Below, one piece after another: positions 57,063 to 64,000 of a stretch of 64,000 nucleotides of DNA (the first letter of the stretch is position 1; the number at the start of each line of letters is the position of its first letter). The stretch comes from Leifsonia tongyongensis (lineage in GTDB: Bacteria > Actinomycetota > Actinomycetes > Actinomycetales > Microbacteriaceae), in NCBI RefSeq assembly GCF_010686705.1, contig NZ_JAAGWY010000002.1, positions 892,001-956,000 of the forward strand, in the 5' to 3' direction. The translations under genes and the position numbers were made by a program. The notes under the pieces are model-generated. The model was not told where the DNA came from. It did not search any database and was given only the letters and a program-made list of their open reading frames with translations.

Positions 57063-57749
57063 TCAGCCGAGCAGGTCGGGGCGCACGCGGCGGGTCCGCT
57101 CCAGCTGCTGTTCGCGGCGCCACGCGTCGATGGCGCCGTGGTTGCCGCTCAGCAGCACCGGAGGCACTTCGCGGCCTCGCCAGGTCGAGGGTTTCGTGTA
57201 GCTCGGGTATTCGAGCAGGCCGTCTTCGTGCGATTCCTGCACCAGGCTCTCCGGGTTTCCCACGACACCGGGGATGAGGCGCCCGATCGCCTCGATCATC
57301 GCCATCGTCGCGACCTCTCCCCCGTTGAGCACGTAGTCGCCGAGGCTCATCAGCCGCACCCGGGCGCGGGATGCCGTGTCGTCGAAGACGCGCTGGTCGA
57401 TTCCTTCGTAGCGGCCGCATCCGAACACCAGGTGCCTTTCGGCCGCCAGCTCCCTGGCGGTGGCCTGCGTGAATACGTCCCCTGCCGGGGACGGGAAGAT
57501 CACGACCGGATCCCCCGGGCTGTCGGCGAGGATGCCGTCGAGCGCTTCACCCCACGGCTCCGGCTTCATGACCATCCCGGCTCCGCCGCCGTACGGGGTG
57601 TCGTCGACCGTGCGGTGCCGGTCGTGCGCGTGGTCGCGGAGGTCGTGGACGCCGAGGTCGATGATCCCCGATTGCCGCGCCTTGCCGAGCAGCGAGATGT
57701 CGAGCACATCGAAGAACCCGGGGAAGATCGTGACGATGTCGATGCGCAT
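57063..57749 (-). CDS. trmD: tRNA (guanine-37-N1)-methyltransferase
   Basis: SPOUT methyltransferase of 228 residues forming m1G37, which prevents frameshifting. The knotted SAM site is in [17 protein letters not shown] and [20 protein letters not shown]; the catalytic Asp region and the C-terminal tRNA-binding part ([20 protein letters not shown]) are present. The ATG at 57749 is used, with TAGAAT 8 bases upstream. It normally follows rimM directly; here a 4.4-kb block intervenes. Confidence 0.96.
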   Translation of the reverse strand: MRIDIVTIFPGFFDVLDISLLGKARQSGIIDLGVHDLRDHAHDRHRTVDDTPYGGGAGMVMKPEPWGEALDGILADSPGDPVVIFPSPAGDVFTQATARELAAERHLVFGCGRYEGIDQRVFDDTASRARVRLMSLGDYVLNGGEVATMAMIEAIGRLIPGVVGNPESLVQESHEDGLLEYPSYTKPSTWRGREVPPVLLSGNHGAIDAWRREQQLERTRRVRPDLLG

Positions 57750-57773
57750 GGAGGCCAATTCTAATCGGGCGGC

Positions 57774-58991
57774 CTACTGGGGCACGATGGCGAGCTCCCG
57801 GTCGCGCGGGACGAGCGGGATGGCCGCCAGGGGGCACAGCGCCACCGACGCGAACGCGAGGGGGAACCCGACGAGGGCGATCAGTCCGCCGAGGGCGGGC
57901 CCGACGACGGAGGCGGCGAGGAACTGCCCGGTGTTCTGTGCGCCCAGCGCGCGGCCCGCCCAGAACGGACCGGCGATCTCGGCCACCGACGTGTAGGCGA
58001 GACCGTTGTCGGCGACCGTGACGACTGCGGCGACGATCAGGATCACCGCCGCCCACACCGCGCCGAGCGAGGCCGCTACGGCCATCAGCACCATGACGAC
58101 CGCAGCCGAGACCGCCACCCAGCGCAACGGCCCGAGCCGGCTGCCGACCCTGTCGCTCAGTACTCCGACTCCGATTCGGCCGACCGCCCCGACGAACTGG
58201 CTGCCTCCGATCACGAGGCCCGCGGCGAGGGTGGGGTAGCCCAGCTCGGTCACCAGCCAGACCAGCCCGAAGGTCGAGACCGCGAACTGCGGCACGACCA
58301 GCAGGATCGAGACACCATGGATGCGCCACAGCAGCGACGTCGACCGGTATGGATTCCACCCGGTCTGGGGATACGCTTCGACCTCGTCCGACGTCCGCCG
58401 CTCCGGCCGCGGCGGATCGACGATCCAGATCGCGCAGAGCACGGCCGAGATGCCGGTCAGGACGGCGGGGACCGCGAGCGCCGCAGGGATTCCCGCACTC
58501 GACGCGAGGACCGGGATGGTCACGGCCGCGACCGCGACACCCAGCGGCTGGCACATCTGGCGGATGCCCATGGCGAGGCCGCGTCGCTCCCGCGGGAACC
58601 AGCCGACGACGACGCGCCCGCTCGCCGCGTTGGGGCTCGCCGACGCCATCCCACCGATGAGCAGGAATGCTCCCAGCCCGAGGTAGCCGGATGCGAACGC
58701 GGCACCGATGGCGGCCAGGGCGGTCAGCGCCAGCCCGGATGCGATCACCCAGCGTTCGCCGATGCGATCGCTCAGCGCACCCCACGCGATGAGCGTCAGC
58801 ACCATTCCGAGCGTCGGCGCGGACGCGAGCAGGCCCGCCTGCGCCAGGCTCAGGCCGCGTTCGGTGTGGAGGAGCGGGATGAGGAAGGCCGGCGCGCTGA
58901 CGAAGACGGTCGAGCTCGCCTGGGCGACGACGCCGAGGGAGAGCATGAGCCACGGCCGGGCGGTTCGGGTGCGCGTACTGGTGAGAGTCAT
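57774..58991 (-). CDS. MFS transporter (CynX/NarK-like)
   Basis: A 405-residue permease with 12 predicted helices. The first half has the MFS loop motif GALSDRIGERWVIASG and a second in GRVVVGWFPRERRGLAMGI; the second half has the mirrored GVLSDRVGSRLGPLRW. AAGGAG precedes the ATG. It is transcribed divergently from a GntR regulator across three GGTATACC palindromes, so that regulator very likely controls it. Substrate unknown; the organic-acid or cyanate-type subfamily is a guess. Confidence 0.9.
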   Translation of the reverse strand: MTLTSTRTRTARPWLMLSLGVVAQASSTVFVSAPAFLIPLLHTERGLSLAQAGLLASAPTLGMVLTLIAWGALSDRIGERWVIASGLALTALAAIGAAFASGYLGLGAFLLIGGMASASPNAASGRVVVGWFPRERRGLAMGIRQMCQPLGVAVAAVTIPVLASSAGIPAALAVPAVLTGISAVLCAIWIVDPPRPERRTSDEVEAYPQTGWNPYRSTSLLWRIHGVSILLVVPQFAVSTFGLVWLVTELGYPTLAAGLVIGGSQFVGAVGRIGVGVLSDRVGSRLGPLRWVAVSAAVVMVLMAVAASLGAVWAAVILIVAAVVTVADNGLAYTSVAEIAGPFWAGRALGAQNTGQFLAASVVGPALGGLIALVGFPLAFASVALCPLAAIPLVPRDRELAIVPQ

Positions 58992-59023
58992 GGCTGCTCC
59001 TTCCGGCAGAATCGAGCCTTTTC

Positions 59024-59057
59024 GGTATACCCTAGCGGTATACCACGGCGGTATACC
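59024..59057. promoter_or_regulatory. three phased GGTATACC operators
   Basis: The 8-base palindrome GGTATACC occurs at 59024, 59037 and 59050, an exact 13-base period, in the 82-base gap between the MFS transporter and the GntR gene. GGTATACC contains the GTATAC core seen in many FadR-subfamily operators. The right copy ends 16 bases before the GntR start. Confidence 0.85.
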
Positions 59058-59073
59058 AGCGGAAGGCGAGACG

Positions 59074-59736
59074 ATGCCCGAACAATCGCACGTGTACAAG
59101 CGGCTCCGCGCCGAGATCCTCGACCTCGAGCGCACGCCGGGTGCTCGACTCACCGAGCGCGGTCTCGAACCCGAACTGGGCGCATCCCGAACCCCCCTTC
59201 GCGCAGCCCTGATGCGCCTCGAAGGCGAAGGCCTCGTGCAGCGGACCGGAAGGGCGTGGGAGGTCACACCCATCGATCTGGGCGAGATCGGCGCACTGAG
59301 CGAACTGAGGGATGCCGTCGAGACGTCAGCGGTGCGCCTCAGCTGCGAGCGCGCGCCCGCCGACGCGATCGCATCCCTTCGCGAGCGGCTCGGCGAGTTC
59401 GATCTCACGCTGCCGAACGACGAGGGCGTCAGAGCAGGGACGCACTTCCACGTGGAACTCGCGAGCCTGTCCGGCAACCACTTCCTGGCCGACACCGTCG
59501 CCTCGGCGATGACCCGCCTTGCGCGCACCCGCTGGCTCGAGGTGAGGACAGAGGATGCCCGCCGAGTCGCCTGGCAGGAGCACCGGGAGATCATGGACCT
59601 CGTGGCGGCGCGGGACGCGGATGCCGCAGCGGAACGCATCCACCACCACATCATCGCGACGCACGAGCGCCTGCTCGCCTCGCTCGACGCGGATGCGCGC
59701 GTCCTGCGCGCACGGGGTCTCGCGGTCGTCCGCTGA
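59074..59736 (+). CDS. GntR-family regulator with FCD domain
   Basis: Transcriptional regulator of 220 residues. The N-terminal winged helix (about 6-66) has the GntR pattern LRAEILDLERTPGARLTERG and LGASRTPLRAALMRLEGEGLV. The FCD ligand domain follows with metal-site residues in HFHVELASLSGNHF and WQEHREIMDLVAARDADAA then ERIHHHI. GGAAG precedes the ATG. It probably represses itself and the divergent transporter through the GGTATACC sites and responds to an organic-acid-type ligand. Confidence 0.92.
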   Translation: MPEQSHVYKRLRAEILDLERTPGARLTERGLEPELGASRTPLRAALMRLEGEGLVQRTGRAWEVTPIDLGEIGALSELRDAVETSAVRLSCERAPADAIASLRERLGEFDLTLPNDEGVRAGTHFHVELASLSGNHFLADTVASAMTRLARTRWLEVRTEDARRVAWQEHREIMDLVAARDADAAAERIHHHIIATHERLLASLDADARVLRARGLAVVR

Positions 59737-59831
59737 GCACGGAGAGCCGAGCCGGCGGTTGTCTTGACGAACGACATCGCACGGGCGTAGACCCGAACCA
59801 CCGATGAACGTTCGCACTGAAAGGCAGAGCC

Positions 59832-60545
59832 ATGTCAACCGACCCCACCGTCGTTCTCGTCCACGGCGCGTTCGCTGACGGTGCCAGCTGGGCACCCGTC
59901 ACGCGCATCCTCCTCGACCAGGGCCTGCAGGTTCGCGTCCCCCCGGTCCCCAACCGCTCCCTCCTCACGGACTCCGCATACATCAAAGAATTCGTCGAGC
60001 AGATCGACGGACCGGCCCTTCTCGCAGGCCACTCCTACGGCGGCGCCGTGCTCACCATCGCCGGGACCGCCGAGAACGTCGTCGGCCTGGTGTTCGTCGC
60101 AGCGTTCGCGCTCGACGAGGGCGAGACGATCACCAAGCTCCAGGCGGGATTCTCCGCACCGGAGCTCGCACAGCACCTCGTCACCGCGCCGGTCACCCTT
60201 CCCGACGGATCCGCGGGCACGGATGTCTCCGTCGACATCGCGGCGTTCCCCGACGTCTTCACCGGCACTCTCGATCCGAAGATCGCCCAGGTGCTTGCGG
60301 TCTCGCAGCGTCCGATCGCATCCGTCGCCTTCGATGAGCCGGCACCGGCCGCCGCCTGGAAGACCAAGCCGTCCTGGGGAATCGTCTCGGCGAACGATCA
60401 CTGCATCAACCCGGATGTGGAGCGATTCGGCTACAAGCGCGCCGGCACGCAGTTCGTCGAACTGCCCTCCCCCCACCTGGCCATGCAGACCCATCCAGCC
60501 GACGTCGCGAAGACCATCACCGGCGCGGTCGCCCAACTGGGCTGA
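59832..60545 (+). CDS. alpha/beta hydrolase (EstC-like)
   Basis: A 237-residue alpha/beta hydrolase of the group annotated EstC or MenH-like. The oxyanion-hole block is VVLVHGAFADGASWAPVT, the nucleophile elbow is LAGHSYGGAVLT, an acid lies in WGIVSANDHCINPDV and the late His is in LPSPHLAMQTHP. All residues are in place. It is followed by an inverted repeat that overlaps the ECF41-type promoter of the next gene. Substrate unknown. Confidence 0.9.
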   Translation: MSTDPTVVLVHGAFADGASWAPVTRILLDQGLQVRVPPVPNRSLLTDSAYIKEFVEQIDGPALLAGHSYGGAVLTIAGTAENVVGLVFVAAFALDEGETITKLQAGFSAPELAQHLVTAPVTLPDGSAGTDVSVDIAAFPDVFTGTLDPKIAQVLAVSQRPIASVAFDEPAPAAAWKTKPSWGIVSANDHCINPDVERFGYKRAGTQFVELPSPHLAMQTHPADVAKTITGAVAQLG

Positions 60546-60576
60546 ACGACCCACCGCTCCCGGTCGAGCGCCGCGG

Positions 60577-60595
60577 ACCGGATGTCACATCCGGT
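60577..60595. repeat. inverted repeat overlapping an ECF promoter
   Basis: Perfect 9-base arms accggatgt and acatccggt around one central C. The -35 element TGTCACA lies inside it, so it could be an operator over the promoter or a terminator for the hydrolase gene. Confidence 0.6.
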
Positions 60596-60609
60596 CGCCC
60601 GTCGGTGTC
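60583..60609 (+). promoter_or_regulatory. ECF41-type promoter
   Basis: TGTCACA (60583-60589), a 16-base spacer and TGTC (60606-60609) match the reported ECF41 consensus TGTCACA-N16-CGTC except for one base of the -10. It lies 43 bases before the start of the AhpD-like gene, whose neighbour encodes the ECF41 sigma factor. Confidence 0.7.
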
Positions 60610-60651
60610 TCCATGTCGACAGGCTGATCCACCGTCGACATTGGAGGAGAC

Positions 60652-61241
60652 ATGACCAGCGAGACCCGCATCCCCCGACCGCCGTTACCGGAGTGTATGG
60701 CACGCTCGTGAAATTCGCGGCGCGCAGGATGATCGGACGCGTGCCCGACTCGATCGGCGTGATGTGGCACAACACCGCGGTCATGAAAGATGCCATGGGC
60801 ATCGGCCGCAAAGTGGACGGCTGGCATGAACTCGACCCGAACCTCTCGTCCTACGCCGGCATGGCCTCGGCCGCCACGATCGGCTGCAGTTTCTGCCTCG
60901 ACTTCAACTACTACATGGCGCACAACCAGGGCCTCGACGAGGCGAAGGTCCGCGAAGTCCCCCGTTGGCGCACGTCGACCGTCTTCACCCCACTCGAGCG
61001 CAGGGTCATGGAGTACGCCGAGGCGGCGAGCCAGACCCCGCCCGCCGTGACGGACGAGCTATCGGATGCGCTGCTGTCCGAGATCGGCCCTGCCGCTCTC
61101 GTCGAACTCGCTGCGCGCGTGGCATTCATGAACATGACCGCGCGCATGAACATCGCACTCGGCATCAGGTCCGAGGGCTTCGCGGATGCGTGCGGCCTGG
61201 CCCCGCTGGCCGAGCGAACGGTCGCCTCCGGTGCCGCGTAG
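60652..61241 (+). CDS. carboxymuconolactone decarboxylase-family (AhpD-like) protein, 5' frameshift
   Basis: The COE-type partner of an ECF41 sigma factor. TTGGAGGAG precedes the ATG, and the first codons (MTSETRIP) match the family. The body is in another frame: from TAVTGVYGTLVKF onward through MWHNTAVM, the redox CxxC in GCSFCLDFNYYMAHNQG, and VFTPLERRVMEYAEA. One extra C in the C5 run at 60672-60676 would join the two and give the family spacing. As written, only an internal GTG (60693) or later codons can start the body, without a ribosome-binding site. It may be a real mutation or a sequence error. A peroxidase/hydroperoxidase role is inference. Confidence 0.82.
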
Positions 61242-61244
61242 GAT
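61239..61244 (+). promoter_or_regulatory. possible -10 element of a leaderless sigma-factor transcript
   Basis: TAGGAT, 7-base spacer, ATG; it overlaps the stop codon of the AhpD-like gene. AGGA could instead act as a ribosome-binding site, so this is weaker than the other cases. Confidence 0.3.
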
Positions 61245-61251
61245 CACCGTC

Positions 61252-62145
61252 ATGGGCAGCACGGTGCGCACCGATGACGACCCGTTCGTCGTTCACCGAT
61301 CCCTTCTCTTCACCGTCGCGTACGAGATGCTCGGTTCGGCAGCCGACGCCGAGGACGTGCTCCAGGAGTCCTGGATGCGGTGGGCGGCGCTGGATCGGTC
61401 GCAGATCCAGGATGCGAGAGCGTACCTCGTTCGCGTCGTCACCCGCCAGGCGCTCAACCACCTCCGCACGGTGTCGCGTCGGCGCGAGGAGTATGTCGGA
61501 GAGTGGCTTCCCGAGCCGCTGCTGACCAGCCCCGACGTGGCCGACGACGTCGAGCTCGCCGACAGCGTGTCGATAGCGATGCTCACCGTGCTCGAAACGC
61601 TCGGCCCCTCCGAGCGAGCCGTCTTCGTGCTGCGCGAGGTGTTCGACGTGCCCTACGACGAGATCGCGGATGCGGTCGGCAAGACCCCGGCGACGGTGCG
61701 GCAGATCGCGCATCGGGCCAAAGACCACGTCGCCGCCCGGCAGCCGAGGGTTCGCGTGGTCCGCTCGGAGCACGAAGAGGTCGTCCAGCGCCTCGTGGCC
61801 ACTCTCAACACGGGCGACCTGCAGGGGCTGATGGACGTGCTCGCGCCGGACGTCGTGTCGATCGCCGACGGCGGCGGCAAGGTGCGCGGCGCCGCACGCC
61901 GCCCCGTCATCGGCGCTCTGCGGCTCGCGCGCTACCTGGTCACCGGCATGGCGAAGGCGGAGGGCGAGCTGGTGGCGACCGAAACGTGGATCAACGGTCA
62001 GCCCGCCATCCGGATGGAGCTGGACGGACAGCTCGTCGGGGTGACGACCCTCACGGTCGAGGATGGCCGGGTGTCGAGGATCTACTCCATCGCGAACCCC
62101 GACAAGCTGCGCCGGCTCGACGAGGAGAGCGCACTGAGTCGATGA
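61252..62145 (+). CDS. ECF41-group RNA polymerase sigma factor (SigJ-like)
   Basis: Sigma factor of 297 residues with region 2 (LGSAADAEDVLQESWMRW) and region 4 (YDEIADAVGKTPATVRQIAH) plus a C-terminal SnoaL-like domain. Three ECF41 hallmarks are present: WLPEP in the linker (residues 85-89), DGGGK (206-210) and NPDK (282-285). In this group the C-terminal extension modulates activity in place of an anti-sigma factor. The AhpD-like gene just upstream is the classical ECF41 target. A 17-nt tandem repeat starts at its stop codon. Confidence 0.93.
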   Translation: MGSTVRTDDDPFVVHRSLLFTVAYEMLGSAADAEDVLQESWMRWAALDRSQIQDARAYLVRVVTRQALNHLRTVSRRREEYVGEWLPEPLLTSPDVADDVELADSVSIAMLTVLETLGPSERAVFVLREVFDVPYDEIADAVGKTPATVRQIAHRAKDHVAARQPRVRVVRSEHEEVVQRLVATLNTGDLQGLMDVLAPDVVSIADGGGKVRGAARRPVIGALRLARYLVTGMAKAEGELVATETWINGQPAIRMELDGQLVGVTTLTVEDGRVSRIYSIANPDKLRRLDEESALSR

Positions 62146-62186
62146 CCACGCCGAGTCGACGACCACGCCGAGTTGATGACCCCGCG
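62136..62186. repeat. 17-nt tandem repeat, 3 copies, at the sigma-factor stop
   Basis: Units gagtcgatgaccacgcc, gagtcgacgaccacgcc and gagttgatgaccccgcg follow one another. The first unit contains the sigma-factor stop codon; the third ends 5 bases from the end of the convergent rimM. Confidence 0.88.
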
Positions 62187-62191
62187 TGGCG

Positions 62192-62794
62192 TCAGTCGTC
62201 GCTCGGGCTGTCGTCGCTCGGGCCGTCGTCGTTCGGCTCCTCGTCGTCGGGCAGTTCTTCGAACAGTCCGATCGGCGGCGTGAGCGTGACGGTTCCGGCC
62301 GCCAGATCGACAGCTGGGACGATGGCCTTGACGAACGGGACCAGCACCTCGCCGTTGTCGGTCCTGATCGCGAGCAGGTCCTGTGCGGGCAGGTGATCCA
62401 CCCGGGCGACCGTTCCGACCTTCACGCCGTCGCGAAGGGCTGCGAGCCCGACCAGCTGGTGGTCGTACCAGGCGTCCTCTTCTTCGGGCAGCTCCGCCGG
62501 ATCCTGGTTGACCCAGAGGATGGCCTTGACGAGGGTCTCGGCCTCACTGCGGTCGTCGATGCCCTTGAAGAAGCCGACAGGATGGCCGTTGTACCAGCGG
62601 AGCTCCGTGAGCTCCAGCGTCTTGCCGTGCCATTTCGAGCCCGTCGGGACCTGCAGCGTGAACACTGCACCGGGAACGAACCGCTGGTCGGGAGTGTCCG
62701 TGTACAGCTCGAGCTTGATGGCGCCCTTCAGCCCATGCGCCTTCGTCAGGCGACCGACCCGAAGTTGGTTCTGGGCAGGCTTCGCGTCGGACAC
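62192..62794 (-). CDS. rimM: ribosome maturation factor RimM
   Basis: 30S assembly factor of 200 residues binding S19. The N-terminal RimM domain (LRVGRLTKAHGLKGAIKLEL) is followed by the PRC barrel (EEDAWYDHQLVGLAALRDGV). An acidic Asp/Ser/Pro tail (EEPNDDGPSDDSPSDD) closes the protein and is encoded by imperfect short repeats. It is one base from khpA and cotranscribed with rpsP. Confidence 0.95.
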   Translation of the reverse strand: MSDAKPAQNQLRVGRLTKAHGLKGAIKLELYTDTPDQRFVPGAVFTLQVPTGSKWHGKTLELTELRWYNGHPVGFFKGIDDRSEAETLVKAILWVNQDPAELPEEEDAWYDHQLVGLAALRDGVKVGTVARVDHLPAQDLLAIRTDNGEVLVPFVKAIVPAVDLAAGTVTLTPPIGLFEELPDDEEPNDDGPSDDSPSDD

Positions 62795-62795
62795 C

Positions 62796-63032
62796 TCAGT
62801 AGTCGGTGTCGACGACGTCGACGCGAACGCGACGTCCGTCGGCGAGCGCGGCGACGAGCGTGCGCAGCGCTTTCGCGGTGCGCCCGGCCCGGCCGATGAC
62901 CCGCCCGAGGTCCTCGGGGTTCACACGAACCTCGAGGACCTCGCCGCGGGGCGAATTCTTTGCTACGACGTGCACGTCGGCCGGGTGATCGACGATCCCC
63001 TTGACCAGGTGCTCGAGAGCGGGAGCGAGCAA
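62796..63032 (-). CDS. khpA: KH-domain RNA-binding protein KhpA
   Basis: A 78-residue KH protein with the GxxG loop in DLGRVIGRAGRTAKALRTLV. KhpA acts as a global RNA chaperone, often with KhpB, and has been linked to cell division and elongation in Gram-positive bacteria. It sits between rpsP and rimM, its conserved place. Confidence 0.94.
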   Translation of the reverse strand: MLAPALEHLVKGIVDHPADVHVVAKNSPRGEVLEVRVNPEDLGRVIGRAGRTAKALRTLVAALADGRRVRVDVVDTDY

Positions 63033-63034
63033 GG

Positions 63035-63520
63035 CTACGCCTTCTCGCCGTCGGCGGCGGCTTCGGTGATCTCTTCCGCAGCCTCGACGACCTCGGCCTC
63101 GGCGGCCTCTTCGGCCTCGACCTCAGCCTCGACGACGGCTTCGGCCTCTTCGACCACGGCGGCCGGCTTCTCGGCCTTGGGCTTCAGCACCGGCTTCTTC
63201 TTCTCGTCGGCGACGAACCCGACCTTGGCTTCCTTGACCTTGACCGTGTTCGTGGCGTTCTTGTCACCCTTGAAGGTGCCCCAGTCGCCGGTGAGCTTCA
63301 GCAGTGCGGTGACCTGCTCGGTCGGCTGGGCGCCGACGCTGAGCCAGTACAGGGCACGCTCCGAGTTGACCTCGATGACCGAGGGCTCCTCGGTCGGGTG
63401 GTACTTGCCGATCTCTTCGATCACGCGGCCGTCGCGCTTGGTGCGCGAGTCGGCGACGACGATGCGGTAGTAGGGAGCGCGGATCTTGCCGAGGCGCTTC
63501 AGACGAATTTTGACAGCCAC
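63035..63520 (-). CDS. rpsP: 30S ribosomal protein S16 with acidic tail
   Basis: Small-subunit protein S16, 161 residues from a GTG preceded by CAGGAG. The core of about 85 residues is standard ([35 protein letters not shown]). The extra roughly 75 residues form a Lys/Pro stretch followed by a Glu/Ala/Val-rich acidic tail. Actinobacterial S16 proteins are often extended in this way. First gene of rpsP-khpA-rimM. Confidence 0.97.
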   Translation of the reverse strand: MAVKIRLKRLGKIRAPYYRIVVADSRTKRDGRVIEEIGKYHPTEEPSVIEVNSERALYWLSVGAQPTEQVTALLKLTGDWGTFKGDKNATNTVKVKEAKVGFVADEKKKPVLKPKAEKPAAVVEEAEAVVEAEVEAEEAAEAEVVEAAEEITEAAADGEKA

Positions 63521-63701
63521 AATTCTCCTGTGTTGTATGAGGTGTTTGAACGAACTGACTGCCGTGAGCGTGGGGGCACACTCGGCAGGAGGTCTATGGG
63601 GTTCTCTCTCGCCTGATTAGAGGGTCGGGCGGAACAGAACTCAACTAGCTATTCTGTCAGATACACCGGGCTTTGAATAATCGGATGGGCGGAAGAACCG
63701 G

Positions 63702-64000
63702 ATGCAGATCGATTTCGCAGCATCCGAGCGGTCGACCGTCGGCATCGAGTGGGAGCTCGCGCTGGTCGACAGCTCTTCCGGCGACCTCGTGCACATCGCC
63801 CAGGAGGTGCTCGAGGCGCTCGGGACGCCCGACGGCGGGGAGCATCCGCAGATCACCCACGAACTGCTGCTGAACACGGTCGAGCTGATCAGCAGGGTGC
63901 ATCGCACCGTTCCGGATGCGGTCGCCGAGCTGAGCGAGCTGATGCAACTCGTCCGAACCGTGACCGACCCGCTCGGCGTCGAGCTGATGTGCGCGGGAAC
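63702..64000 (+). CDS. YbdK-type glutamate--cysteine ligase (partial, runs off the window)
   Basis: The first 99 codons of a carboxylate-amine ligase of the YbdK/GCS2 family, cut by the window edge. The start is ATG at 63702 with GGAAG upstream. TVGIEWELALVD near the N-terminus is the glutamate-binding signature, and EALGTPDGGEHPQITHELLL and LLNTVELISRV follow as in the family. The 181-base gap to rpsP must hold both divergent promoters; an AT-rich tract around 63640-63685 is the likeliest site but no clear boxes can be assigned. Confidence 0.87.
   Translation, partial: MQIDFAASERSTVGIEWELALVDSSSGDLVHIAQEVLEALGTPDGGEHPQITHELLLNTVELISRVHRTVPDAVAELSELMQLVRTVTDPLGVELMCAG

Noticed and set aside
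60652-60711. A 19-codon leader peptide (MTSETRIPRPPLPECMARS) as an independent gene
   Set aside because: Its first residues match the N-terminus of the AhpD-like family, so a frame disruption of one gene is the simpler reading.
62136-62186. 17-nt repeats as att sites or target-site duplications of a mobile element
   Set aside because: Copies are directly adjacent, not flanking the block, and no integrase, transposase or tRNA gene lies nearby.

Overview
The window is a high-GC actinobacterial chromosome segment, most probably from the family Microbacteriaceae. The grounds are the gene content (GlgE-type glucan synthesis, DivIVA-family proteins, MpaB/DUF2236, YbbN-like thioredoxin-TPR, a second short YidC beside a small membrane protein), the strongly G/C-biased third codon positions, frequent GTG starts, and the order rplS-lepB-rnhB-DUF2469-yraN-comM-dprA-xerC-M23-rpsB-tsf-pyrH-frr-cdsA, which is the actinobacterial backbone order also found in mycobacteria. 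I see no tRNA or rRNA gene, CRISPR array, insertion sequence or prophage. No gene-free stretch exceeds 300 bases; the longest is the 287-base rpsB leader and promoter region.

Layout. 0.1-2.0 kb: an OmpR-type two-component system. 2.0-4.2 kb: DUF1697, a small unknown, a short YidC and its small membrane partner, all on the minus strand. 4.3-10.8 kb: an NAD(P)-binding protein, acyl-CoA synthetase, hotdog thioesterase, amino-acid permease, a tiny Lys-rich protein, MpaB-family oxygenase and a YbaK-like protein. 10.8-20.4 kb: gatCAB, a secreted alpha/beta hydrolase, ligA, mnmA and cysteine desulfurase (minus strand). 20.5-30.2 kb: the glycogen/alpha-glucan block glgX, a second ybaK, glgP (minus), glgE and glgB. 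30.1-33.7 kb: a SDR-like protein, the YbbN-like protein and an unknown membrane protein with an internal lipobox. 34.0-37.9 kb: a 945-residue coiled-coil scaffold with 49 uninterrupted 11-residue repeats, then an AI-2E-family permease. 37.9-42.1 kb: hydrolase, zinc-ligand protein, Na+/H+ antiporter, lytic transglycosylase, and a DivIVA-motif protein. 42.1-55.5 kb: the conserved cdsA-to-rplS backbone, with a sugar porter inserted between rpsB and the M23 gene. 55.7-57.7 kb: a membrane protein, map and trmD. 57.8-62.1 kb: an accessory block (MFS/GntR, hydrolase, ECF41 module). 62.2-63.5 kb: rimM, khpA, rpsP. The start of a YbdK-type glutamate-cysteine ligase runs off the right edge.

How the genes fit together. 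Most of the window is housekeeping: translation and ribosome maturation, DNA joining and recombination, tRNA thiolation, and alpha-glucan turnover. The least ordinary parts are the hendecad scaffold and its nearby DivIVA-motif relative; the 4.4-kb accessory block that splits rimM from trmD, carrying a three-copy phased operator and an ECF41 sigma factor with a recognisable target promoter in front of a frame-disrupted partner gene; a recurring TAnnnT-N6-start-codon arrangement at many genes, pointing to leaderless transcripts; and unrelated 17-18-nt tandem duplications that recur in intergenic gaps and at gene ends.
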